A stretch of 64,000 bases of DNA, taken from Gammaproteobacteria bacterium. Lineage in GTDB: Bacteria > Pseudomonadota > Gammaproteobacteria > Pseudomonadales > Pseudohongiellaceae. Position 1 is the stretch's first letter; the number at the start of each line of letters is the position of its first letter. Made by a program: the position numbers and the translations under genes. The notes beneath the pieces are model-generated. The model worked only from the letters and a program-made list of their open reading frames with translations. It ran no database searches and was not told the DNA's origin. Positions 46,411-54,547 of the stretch are shown here, piece by piece. The stretch is from assembly GCA_002706685.1 (NCBI GenBank), contig PALV01000015.1, positions 185,110 through 249,109 of the forward strand, written 5' to 3'.

Positions 46411-47541
46411 GTGAAGTATACCTGTTGGGCACTGAGTGCCGCGGTGGCAGCTGCCATCAGTTCATCGGCGCTGGCACAATCCACCGAATTTTCCGGCGAC
46501 CTGCGCTTTGGTTACTATTCTTTCGACCGGGAAGAGCGCAACGGCACCAACCCGGACGATGGGCAGTGGCGTCTGCGCGCCCGCGCCGGTCTGCTGTGGA
46601 CCATCAACGACACCTACAGCGTCAAAGGCCGTTACGCCGCGCGTGTCCACCATGAAGATAACGACAGCGAATTCCGCCTGTATCGAGGCCTGAATGGCGG
46701 CAGCAGTATCGGCCCGGGTCAGAGCACACTGGATGAGCTCTATGTGCGTGCCCGTTACGGCAACTGGGATCATCGCATCGGTCGCTTCCAGAGTAACAAT
46801 CGTCTGGTGGGCGTGGCGGCCAAGTCATTCAGCCGTACCAACTCCACCAGCTGGGATGTGGGCTGGACCGACGGCATCCAGAGCACCTGGCGCGGCCCGA
46901 ACGGCTGGAACCTGACCGGCATCATCGAGCGCAACGATAAGGAAGAGGGGCCAAGCAACCTGCGTCGTGCGCCGCTTGGTTTTGACAAGTCAGAAAGCCG
47001 TGCCACTTACTACCTGGCACTGGACAGCCGCGAGACTGATGGCCTCTGGGCGCAGCGTTCAGTAGACATTACCTACATTCCTTCGTCTCTGTACTACAAC
47101 GGCTACGCAGCAGGTATGACAGAGGATTACCTCGGTATCACCGGTCGTCTGGCGACACAGGTGACGATTCGCAATGAAATGAAGCTGGTCAGTGGTGTAG
47201 AGCTGGCCTACGCACCGGACACTCCGGCCAAGGCAGTCATGAATCTGCCGGGCAGCGGTGATGTTGACGGTTTTGCATGGCAGGTTTCCATCAATCTGAT
47301 GGACATCGTTCCGGGTCACAGTGTGGGATTTGTGCACGGTGAAAACGATGCTGGCTGGTTGCTGTCCACCGACTTCGGCAACAACGCCTCGCTGACCGAA
47401 GTACGTTACGCCCGGCGTCCAATGTCCGGCCACCTGCTGGAAGCACGTATCCGTCAGCGCGAAGATCTGATTCAGCAGCGCACTGCTGTGCGCAAGCGTT
47501 CAGAGCAGGACTTCTACGTGCGGTACAGCATCAGTATCTAA
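46411..47541 (+). CDS. Outer-membrane beta-barrel protein, probably phosphate-starvation induced
   Basis: A 376-residue porin-like protein of unnamed family. It has a signal peptide ending ALA-Q (about residue 22), alternating hydrophobic strands such as RLRARAGLLWTI and YVRARYGNWDHRIGRFQ, and ends in YVRYSISI. I cannot place it in a named porin family. The start is GTG at 46411, preceded by AAGGGGAG. The Pho box upstream links it functionally with the porin at 18519. It may serve uptake of a phosphorus-containing solute (inference). Confidence 0.7.
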   Translation: MKYTCWALSAAVAAAISSSALAQSTEFSGDLRFGYYSFDREERNGTNPDDGQWRLRARAGLLWTINDTYSVKGRYAARVHHEDNDSEFRLYRGLNGGSSIGPGQSTLDELYVRARYGNWDHRIGRFQSNNRLVGVAAKSFSRTNSTSWDVGWTDGIQSTWRGPNGWNLTGIIERNDKEEGPSNLRRAPLGFDKSESRATYYLALDSRETDGLWAQRSVDITYIPSSLYYNGYAAGMTEDYLGITGRLATQVTIRNEMKLVSGVELAYAPDTPAKAVMNLPGSGDVDGFAWQVSINLMDIVPGHSVGFVHGENDAGWLLSTDFGNNASLTEVRYARRPMSGHLLEARIRQREDLIQQRTAVRKRSEQDFYVRYSISI

Positions 47542-47560
47542 TGCCTGGGAAATTCTGCTG

Positions 47561-47600
47561 AAAAAAAGCCCCCGTCAGCTGAAACTGTCGGGGGCTTTTT
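47561..47600. terminator. Rho-independent terminator
   Basis: A GC-rich stem, agcccccg paired with cgggggct, is flanked by an A-run on the left and a T-run on the right, 20 bases after the 46411 gene. Because of the symmetric A/T runs it can serve both this gene and the exported-protein gene that converges from the other side. Confidence 0.88.
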
Positions 47601-47660
47601 GTTTCTGAGGCGGACCGGGGGGGGTGGGCTGGCCGGAAGAGTCTCCAGCCAGCACTGCCA

Positions 47661-50303
47661 TCAGTTCACGCCATAGAACAACTGGGTTCCAGTGGCTGAG
47701 ATCACTTTGTAGTCCATTTTACCGTCGCCATTCACATCCATGGCCTGGTAGGCCAGGCCAAAGCTGTCCTTGTTGGCATCAAAGTAAGTCACTTCGGCAG
47801 CGGTGCGCGGGCTGACAAAGAAACTGGGCTTCAGGACACCCACGCCGCTGACCGTGATGAAGCCAGAGCTACGGTCTGCATTCACGGTCAGGCCGGCGGC
47901 CGTCACACTGTCAATGAACGAGGTGTTGTCCGGATAGGGCACCACGCGCTGAGTGGTGCCATTGGCGCATTTCACACCAAACGCATACTCGGCTTTGTTA
48001 ACCTCAGTCGTCGGTTCAGTAAAGCTGACTGCGCCACAGTTAGTGATCGTCTTGCCGCTCAGGTTGTCGTAAGCGAAGGTACCGGAGAAGGTATTGCCGG
48101 CGCCCAGATTCAGGCCAAATGAGCCATTGTCTCGTCCCGAGAACTGATAACCGGCGGTTTCAGCCGCTGCACCGAAGGAGAGCACATCAACTGCCATCGG
48201 CGCCAGCTCTACCGCAACACCATCCGTCACAATCACGGTGTTGCCGTTGCGACGCACCCGGATACCGTTGGGCACAGTTGCAGGAACCGACTTAACAGCC
48301 ACGATCGCGCCTGCATAGGTTTCGCCGGGCAGGATGACTTTCACCGCACCGGTCACGTTATCCACTTCAATGTCTGCCTGGGTGGTGTGGGTAGTGCCGG
48401 CGATACCGCCAAAGCGACCGGTTTCGTCGGTAATGGCCAGGCTAAAGCCTTGAGTGCCGCTGCCACGGAACAGATTGCGCAGTCTGTCGAGAATGTTGAC
48501 GCCGTTAACAACCACCGAAGTCGGCACCACAAAGTTGTCACGGGTGGCATCGGCAAGTCGTGCGCGCTGCACAGCATTCAGGCTGGCAGTCGCCTGGGCG
48601 TTATTAACTTTTTGCTGTCGTTCAGCTGACGTTTCAACCACGGCTGGTGGAATTGGCAGGGCCAGGTTTAATACCTGCTCGGCCAGACCCTGGTTCTGCT
48701 GAAGCAGGGTGGTGATTTCAGCCTCTGACACATTGGCGCCTGCCACGGCACGAATCGCAGCAGTCGCGATTTGCGCGCTCGCGTTGGAAACCGCAGTCAC
48801 CAGTGCCGTATCGGCAGCTACGTTAAGGCGCCGGTTGGCATTGATGGCCTGGGCTGCGGCGGCTGCGGCGGCGCGGATGTCTGATGTAGAACTGGACTGC
48901 GTGCTCAGAGTTGATGCTGTGGACAGCAGGTTCGTCGTTGCCGTTTTTACCTGAGTCACCTGAGTCGCAGAAAGTGCCGGAGTGCTGCCACTCTGTGTCT
49001 GGCTGGCCAGTGTTGCCAGGACGTTGGCCGTGGCGCTTAAAACGAAACGGGAAGAGGCGAGCTGTTCCTGTTTGGCATCGCCATTGGGCGTTGCCGTGGC
49101 AACGGTTGCACCAGTGCTGCCTGCTTTGGAGGCTACCAGAACCGTGTTCAGCAAATTGCTGGTGTCGACCGTGCCACCTTGTGCCAGGTTGGAGCCGATA
49201 CTAATTATATTGTTAGTTGCGGCATTGGTCGCGACTCTGGCCTGATTAATCACATCCTGCGATGCCTCGCCACCGGTGTTGATGACCTGGTCAATTGCAT
49301 TGGACAGATTGTCTACCACCTCATTCTGTTGATTCAGGGTCTGTTCATCAACAACGACTGTGCCGCCACCTGTATTACCGCCTCCGGTATTGCCACCACC
49401 ACTGCCGCCGGTGTCTACTGCACAGGTCTCTGTAAAGGTTGACAACGTAGCCGTAGAGGCGCTCTGTCCGACACCAAATTTACCCTGTACCGCGTAAGCC
49501 AGTGAAAACTGTTCGTTGATGCGGTAGTTGCTGTTATTTACGGTGCCCAACAGACGGAATACGCCGCTGTCTCCACCGAGCTGGGAGGACGGTGCAGCTT
49601 CACAGCTGGTCTGTACGCGCGGGAACGCATTGAAGGTGTTGTTAACCACGCGCCCAAAACGGTTGGAAGGCGACCCGGAGGTTTGCTCCATGACCACACG
49701 GAAAGTGTATTGCCCGCCAGCATCGAAGGCGTTCAGTATGGTCTGAAACGCCGCGTTAGCACTCGTCAGTCGATTCACCAGATTGGAACCACTGAAGGTC
49801 ACGCTGCCACCACTGATGGAGACCGGGCCGTTGGCAGCACTGTTATTGCTGACCACGGCGGTGGCATTCACCGCGCCATCACGGGCAATCACAATCAGAT
49901 TCTGGTTGGCAGGGATCGTACCGGTGACGGTGCTGCCATTGATATTCAGTGTCAGATTGCCAATGAAGGCCTCAAAGCGGCGGTTGCTGTTGGTATCGCT
50001 GGAGATCGCCACACCCACTTTAAAGGTGTAGGTGCCATTAGTCGGCGTGGTCGCCGAGTTGACCAGATCAAAGCTGAAGTTGGGGATACCAAAACTGTTG
50101 CTGGCAGGGACGTTGTTGACCGATTCCAGGATGCCGTTCGATCCGACCGTGACTGTCTGAGAGAACGTGCCGTTGCTGATGGTCAGCTGACCGTTATTGA
50201 TGCTGAAGTCGTTAGCCAACGCCTGGCTGCCTGCAACGGCAATCAGCGAGGCTGCAACGTACTGCGCAAGACGATTTTTCACGAAGCCTTTATTCTTCTT
50301 CAT
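47661..50303 (-). CDS. Large exported paralogue A (unknown function; DxNxDG C-terminal loop)
   Basis: An 880-residue protein I do not recognise. Signal peptide about 1-30 (KNRLAQYVAASLIAV, ending ALA). Residues 31-295 form a beta-rich domain with Cys at 234 and 294. A Gly-rich linker is at 299-314 (GGSGGGNTGGGNTGGG). Residues 315-560 are Ala/Thr/Ser/Asn-rich and probably helical. Residues 590-880 form a second beta-rich domain with Cys at 756 and 779. It ends in a calcium-type loop DVNGDGKMDYK (856-866), preceded by a degenerate copy, FDANKDSFG. No anchor motif, LPxTG or PEP-CTERM is seen. It is closely related to paralogue C along its whole length. Confidence 0.75.
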   Translation of the reverse strand: MKKNKGFVKNRLAQYVAASLIAVAGSQALANDFSINNGQLTISNGTFSQTVTVGSNGILESVNNVPASNSFGIPNFSFDLVNSATTPTNGTYTFKVGVAISSDTNSNRRFEAFIGNLTLNINGSTVTGTIPANQNLIVIARDGAVNATAVVSNNSAANGPVSISGGSVTFSGSNLVNRLTSANAAFQTILNAFDAGGQYTFRVVMEQTSGSPSNRFGRVVNNTFNAFPRVQTSCEAAPSSQLGGDSGVFRLLGTVNNSNYRINEQFSLAYAVQGKFGVGQSASTATLSTFTETCAVDTGGSGGGNTGGGNTGGGTVVVDEQTLNQQNEVVDNLSNAIDQVINTGGEASQDVINQARVATNAATNNIISIGSNLAQGGTVDTSNLLNTVLVASKAGSTGATVATATPNGDAKQEQLASSRFVLSATANVLATLASQTQSGSTPALSATQVTQVKTATTNLLSTASTLSTQSSSTSDIRAAAAAAAQAINANRRLNVAADTALVTAVSNASAQIATAAIRAVAGANVSEAEITTLLQQNQGLAEQVLNLALPIPPAVVETSAERQQKVNNAQATASLNAVQRARLADATRDNFVVPTSVVVNGVNILDRLRNLFRGSGTQGFSLAITDETGRFGGIAGTTHTTQADIEVDNVTGAVKVILPGETYAGAIVAVKSVPATVPNGIRVRRNGNTVIVTDGVAVELAPMAVDVLSFGAAAETAGYQFSGRDNGSFGLNLGAGNTFSGTFAYDNLSGKTITNCGAVSFTEPTTEVNKAEYAFGVKCANGTTQRVVPYPDNTSFIDSVTAAGLTVNADRSSGFITVSGVGVLKPSFFVSPRTAAEVTYFDANKDSFGLAYQAMDVNGDGKMDYKVISATGTQLFYGVN

Positions 50304-50438
50304 TGGAGACCCTTGTCATGAGGAATGCTGGAGTAGTCAACGCGGTGATTAAAATATCAGACGCCCCAGTTTTCCACAATCGGCCTGCTTGAGAAGTTCT
50401 ATTAACACAAGGCTATCAGTAAGGGAGGCCGGAATTCG

Positions 50439-50471
50439 TGTCAGGCGACGAACAGTCATCGCCGCCTGACA
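50439..50471. terminator. Hairpin downstream of paralogue B
   Basis: A 9-bp stem tgtcaggcg (50439-50447) / cgcctgaca (50463-50471), 23 bases after the stop of the 50494 gene. No T-run. Possible 3' end of that transcript. Confidence 0.4.
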
Positions 50472-50493
50472 GAATCGCGGTACAGCATTGTGA

Positions 50494-53178
50494 TTAGTTA
50501 GCGCTGTACAGCACCTGGGTTCCGGCGGCTGAGATCACCTTGTAGTCCATTTTGCCATCCGCGTTAACGTCCATGGCCTGGAAAGCGATGCCGTTGGCGT
50601 CCTGATTAGCCGTGCGATAGGCCGCTTCGGCTGCTGTCGACGTGTTGACGAAGAAGCTCGGCTTAAACGTACCTACGCCGGTGACCGTGACAAAACCGGT
50701 GTTACGGTCTGTTGTCACGTCCAGGTTGGCAGCCGTCAGGCTGCTATAGAAGTTCGCTTCGTAAACATACGGAAGAATGCGCTGACTGGCGCCATTGGCA
50801 CAGTTCATCACAAAGGCGTACTCCGGGCGATTCACTTCTACGGTTGGCTCGGCGAATGTTACCTGGCCACACGTGGTGCGGTTAATGCCAAAGTGGTTCT
50901 CAAACCCAAACGTGCCGGAGAAGCGTTGACCGCCCGCCAGCTCCAGCGAGAACGTGCCATCATCGCCCCGAGTCGTCAATGGGAAGTTCAGCGCTTCAAT
51001 GCCCGCTACAAAGCTGACCGTATTAATGGCAGCTGGCGCCAACTCAAAGGCAGCTCCTGTGCTACGGATGACCAGTGCACGGCCGTCATCAGTAAACGTC
51101 ACAGAGTCGTTGGCACCGGCCGGGATCGATTTCACACTCAGCGTTGTGGCCAGATAGGTCTCGGTTGCAAACTTAATCGTTGCTGAGTTATCTGCCTCAA
51201 CAAAGTCCACGCCCGGCGTCTGCGTGCTGCTGCTCAGCGCACTGATACCGCCACTCCTGCTTAGATTGCCAGGGTTAAAACTACCCGTACCGAAAATCTG
51301 CGCGAAGCCAATAAAGTCATTGGATGCCGTCACGAATTGACCACTTGGCAGTGTACGCTGGGTGCGCGTAAAGTCTGAGGAGTTACTTTTCAGGGAAGCG
51401 ATCGATCGAACGGTGTCATCGGTTATCTGAAAACCAGAACCTCCAAAATTCTGGATGTTCTGGCGAGACTCTGAGTCCGTAGGGAAACTGGTTTGTGGCA
51501 GGCCCGCCAGGGTCAGCGTGCTTTTGTATACCTGACTATTTCCAGAGTTAAACTGCTGAACAATATTCTGATCCGTGACTATGGCGCCAAACTTAAGTTC
51601 AAAATCCTTTTTAAGGATATCTCGTGAGGCGTTTGACAGCGTCGTCACCGTATCATTATCCACAGGCGTCTGCAGACGAATAAGATCCTTGCTGAAGTTG
51701 TTCAGGGATCGGTTGATATCCGATAGATCGTCAGGATTGGTCAGTTTGGTTGTTATCTGGGCAGAGCCGCTAACGACATTCTTAAAGGTACTAGCAACCA
51801 GAGTTTTCTGAACGGAGCTTAACACCGACTGAGTAGCGTCCTGGACCGCTTTCAGGGTAAGTTGCCTCATAACGTCCGTGGTGCCCGTGATCAGAGTCTT
51901 GGTCTGCGCTACCAGCTGGGTAGTGTCCGCATTGGTATTGGCCGCCGCTTTGCCCGAAGTGCTGACGGCATTGGACGCTGTTGACAGTGCATTCAGGGCG
52001 TTGTCGGTGTTCACCGTGGTGCCGGGATTGTTAAATGCGTTCAGTACCGTTGTGACCTGGTTGTTCGCATTACTTGTGGTCTGGGTAACGGTTGTCACGG
52101 TGGACTGAGAAACGTTACCAGTTGAAATCTCATTGTCGACAGTAGTCGTCACCTGAGTGACCGTGTTGCCCAGGTTGGTAATATCTTCGGGATTAACCGG
52201 GTTAACAGGCTGGTTGGTGCCACCGCCCGTACCTCCACCGCCCGTGCTGCCGCCACCCGAGCTACCGCCGCCACCACTGCCGCCAGTGTCAACCACACAG
52301 GTTTCGGTAAAGGTTGAAAGCGCACCCGTAGAAGCGCTCTGACCAACACCAAATTTACCCTGTACCGCATAGGCCAGCGAGAACTGGTTTTCAATTTCAT
52401 AGGACTGGTTATTGACGGTGCCCAGCAATCTGAACACACCGTCGTCGCCACCCAGCTGTGATGAAGGCGCTGCCGAACAGGTCGTCTGTACACGCGGGAA
52501 AGCTGTGAACTGACTGTTCACCACTCGTCCAAAGCGGGTAGTAGGCGATCCGGAAGTCTGCTCAATGATGACGCGGAAGGTGTATTGGCCACCCGCATCA
52601 AAGGCATTCAGAATAGTCTGGAAGGCGGCATTGGCGCTGGTCAGTCGGTTCACCAGGTTGGTGCCGCTAAAGGTCACGCTGCCACCACTGATGGTGACCG
52701 GGCCATTGGCTGAGCTGTTGTTGCTGACCACCGCGGTTGCGTTTACCGCACCATCGCGGGCAATCACAATCAGGTCCTGGCCGCCGGGAATCGTACCCGT
52801 CACAGTGCTGCCATTGACGTTCAGTGTCAGGTTGCCCAGATAAGCCTCAAAGCGGCGGTTGGCATTCGTGTCGCTGGAGATCGCAACGCCCACTTTAAAG
52901 GTATAGGTTCCGTTACTGGCCGATGATGCCGAATTCACCAGATCAAAGCTGAAGTTTGGAATACCAAAGCTGTTGCTGGCAGGTACGTTGTTAATTGACT
53001 CAAGAATGCCATTGGATTCCACGTTCACTGTCTGTGAGAACGTGCCGTTGCTGATGGTCAGCTGCCCGTTGTTAATAGTGAAATCGTTTGCCAGTGCCGG
53101 AGTGCTCACGCCGGCGATCAGGGAGGCAGCAACATACTGCGCGAGACGCTTTTTCACGAAGCCTTGGTTGTTCTTCAT
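50494..53178 (-). CDS. Large exported paralogue B (divergent middle region)
   Basis: An 894-residue member of the same family as the products at 47661 and 54548. The signal peptide, the first about 265 mature residues and the last about 200 residues match the others, including the paired Cys and DVNADGKMDYK near the end. The centre, after a long Gly/Ser linker, is instead rich in Thr, Asn and Val and lacks the shared NANRRLNVAAD segment. I chose the ATG at 53178, preceded by AAAGGA; an upstream frame from 53247 adds a spurious hydrophobic leader. Function unknown. Confidence 0.75.
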   Translation of the reverse strand: MKNNQGFVKKRLAQYVAASLIAGVSTPALANDFTINNGQLTISNGTFSQTVNVESNGILESINNVPASNSFGIPNFSFDLVNSASSASNGTYTFKVGVAISSDTNANRRFEAYLGNLTLNVNGSTVTGTIPGGQDLIVIARDGAVNATAVVSNNSSANGPVTISGGSVTFSGTNLVNRLTSANAAFQTILNAFDAGGQYTFRVIIEQTSGSPTTRFGRVVNSQFTAFPRVQTTCSAAPSSQLGGDDGVFRLLGTVNNQSYEIENQFSLAYAVQGKFGVGQSASTGALSTFTETCVVDTGGSGGGGSSGGGSTGGGGTGGGTNQPVNPVNPEDITNLGNTVTQVTTTVDNEISTGNVSQSTVTTVTQTTSNANNQVTTVLNAFNNPGTTVNTDNALNALSTASNAVSTSGKAAANTNADTTQLVAQTKTLITGTTDVMRQLTLKAVQDATQSVLSSVQKTLVASTFKNVVSGSAQITTKLTNPDDLSDINRSLNNFSKDLIRLQTPVDNDTVTTLSNASRDILKKDFELKFGAIVTDQNIVQQFNSGNSQVYKSTLTLAGLPQTSFPTDSESRQNIQNFGGSGFQITDDTVRSIASLKSNSSDFTRTQRTLPSGQFVTASNDFIGFAQIFGTGSFNPGNLSRSGGISALSSSTQTPGVDFVEADNSATIKFATETYLATTLSVKSIPAGANDSVTFTDDGRALVIRSTGAAFELAPAAINTVSFVAGIEALNFPLTTRGDDGTFSLELAGGQRFSGTFGFENHFGINRTTCGQVTFAEPTVEVNRPEYAFVMNCANGASQRILPYVYEANFYSSLTAANLDVTTDRNTGFVTVTGVGTFKPSFFVNTSTAAEAAYRTANQDANGIAFQAMDVNADGKMDYKVISAAGTQVLYSAN

Positions 53179-53389
53179 TGTGGATCCTTTTACATCGGGC
53201 AGGATTGAGAAAAAAATTAGGGCGCTAAAGTAACAAATGCACCACAATATCTCAATCGACCTGTGTGCAAAATTCTTTAATTACAAGATGATAAGGAGGG
53301 AGGGCAGGACGCCTGTCAGGCAATATCAGACTGCCTGGCCGGCACGAGCAGTAGCTACCGCGTTGGGGTCAGATAGATCACAAATTCTG

Positions 53390-54451
53390 TCAGGAAATGG
53401 TGTCAACGTGCCGTTGTTGTTCGTCGGTGTTCAGCTTGAGTACACGTTTGGACAGCTGCAGATAAATCGCAAACACGGCCAGGAACAGCGCAAACATCAA
53501 GGACTCGGGCGCGCCAGTGAAGTGGCCGATCAGGCCGATGCCACCCATGCCCAGCGCTGTGCCATGAATGATCAGCACGGTTTTGCGGGGGCTAAGGCCA
53601 GCGTTAAGCAGACGGTGGTGCAAATGATCGCGACCGGGTGAGAAGGGCGAGCGGCCCTGGAGTGGGCGGCGGATCAACAGGCTCACTGTATCAATCAGAG
53701 GTATGGCCAGGAACCACAGTGCGTAAACGGGCGCAATAAACGCATTGCTGCCCTGACTCGCGGCAATCACCAGCCAGGCGACAATAAAACCAAGCAGTGT
53801 GCTGCCGGCATCACCCAGATAAACCAGGGCGCTGCGTTTCCAGATCAGCCGGAAGTTAAAGGTCAGAAAAGCCAGCACGGAAACAATCAAAATCTGGCTG
53901 AAGCTGAGCATGGCGCTTTGACCGGCACCCATAGCCGCTATTGATAATAGAATCAGGGCAATAACGACCAGTCCGCCGGACAGACCGTCCAGGCCATCAC
54001 TCATGTTCACCGCATTGATGACGCCAACAGTCGCAAACAATGTAACCGGCACGGCCAGCAGGCCCAATTCCAGAGGCCCCAAAAACAGTATGTCACCAAA
54101 AGACGTTATCTGCACGCCTGCGCTGACTGCCATGACCCAGGCGGCTACGGCATGCACCGCCATACGCACTGATGCACGTATGTCATACAGGTCGTCAATA
54201 ACGCCCACTACTAGCACAAAGCCCGAGACTGCAAGAAGAATCTGATAGTTTTGCATCACTACCGGGGAGAGGAGACAAATGGCGACAGTGCCCAGGTAAA
54301 TACCCAGGCCACCAATCATCGGTGTTGGCTGCTGATGGCTTTTGCGACCACCCGGCATATCCAGCAGGCCAATTCGACCTGCCAGAGGGCGGAGCACCAC
54401 CAGGCAGAAGGCCGTCACGAAAAATACGCTTGTTAGAGCTGCCAAAGTCAT
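53390..54451 (-). CDS. wecA: WecA-like undecaprenyl-phosphate GlcNAc-1-phosphate transferase
   Basis: A polytopic membrane enzyme of the MraY/WecA family that starts glycan synthesis by loading a sugar phosphate on undecaprenyl phosphate. The 353-residue protein has GGRKSHQQPTPMIGGLGIY (about 34), VIDDLYDI with the Asp pair (about 84), NAVNMSDGLDGL (about 145), LGDAGSTLLGF, and the WecA-type His loop RDHLHHRLL (about 278). WecA rather than MraY is suggested by the His motif and by absence of cell-wall neighbours. It sits between two exported-protein paralogues on the same strand, possibly by chance or because those proteins relate to a surface glycan. Confidence 0.88.
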   Translation of the reverse strand: MTLAALTSVFFVTAFCLVVLRPLAGRIGLLDMPGGRKSHQQPTPMIGGLGIYLGTVAICLLSPVVMQNYQILLAVSGFVLVVGVIDDLYDIRASVRMAVHAVAAWVMAVSAGVQITSFGDILFLGPLELGLLAVPVTLFATVGVINAVNMSDGLDGLSGGLVVIALILLSIAAMGAGQSAMLSFSQILIVSVLAFLTFNFRLIWKRSALVYLGDAGSTLLGFIVAWLVIAASQGSNAFIAPVYALWFLAIPLIDTVSLLIRRPLQGRSPFSPGRDHLHHRLLNAGLSPRKTVLIIHGTALGMGGIGLIGHFTGAPESLMFALFLAVFAIYLQLSKRVLKLNTDEQQRHVDTIS

Positions 54452-54487
54452 TTTTTGTTGCTATCCCTGATCTGGTGTTGCAATTGG

Positions 54488-54528
54488 AACCCGCCAGTCA
54501 GCAACGGCCTGGGGCCGACTGACGGGTT
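54488..54528. terminator. Hairpin downstream of paralogue C
   Basis: aacccgccagtc (54488-54499) pairs with gactgacgggtt (54517-54528) with one mismatch, 20 bases after the stop of the 54548 gene and before wecA. No T-run. Confidence 0.4.
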
Positions 54529-54547
54529 CGCATTCTAGCGTCGACGT

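Noticed and set aside
53317..53337. caggca/tgcctg hairpin and a nearby ggggtcaga between paralogue B and wecA
   Set aside because: A 6-bp stem, and the ggggtcaga string lacks a paired arm, so I do not count it with the REP-like family.
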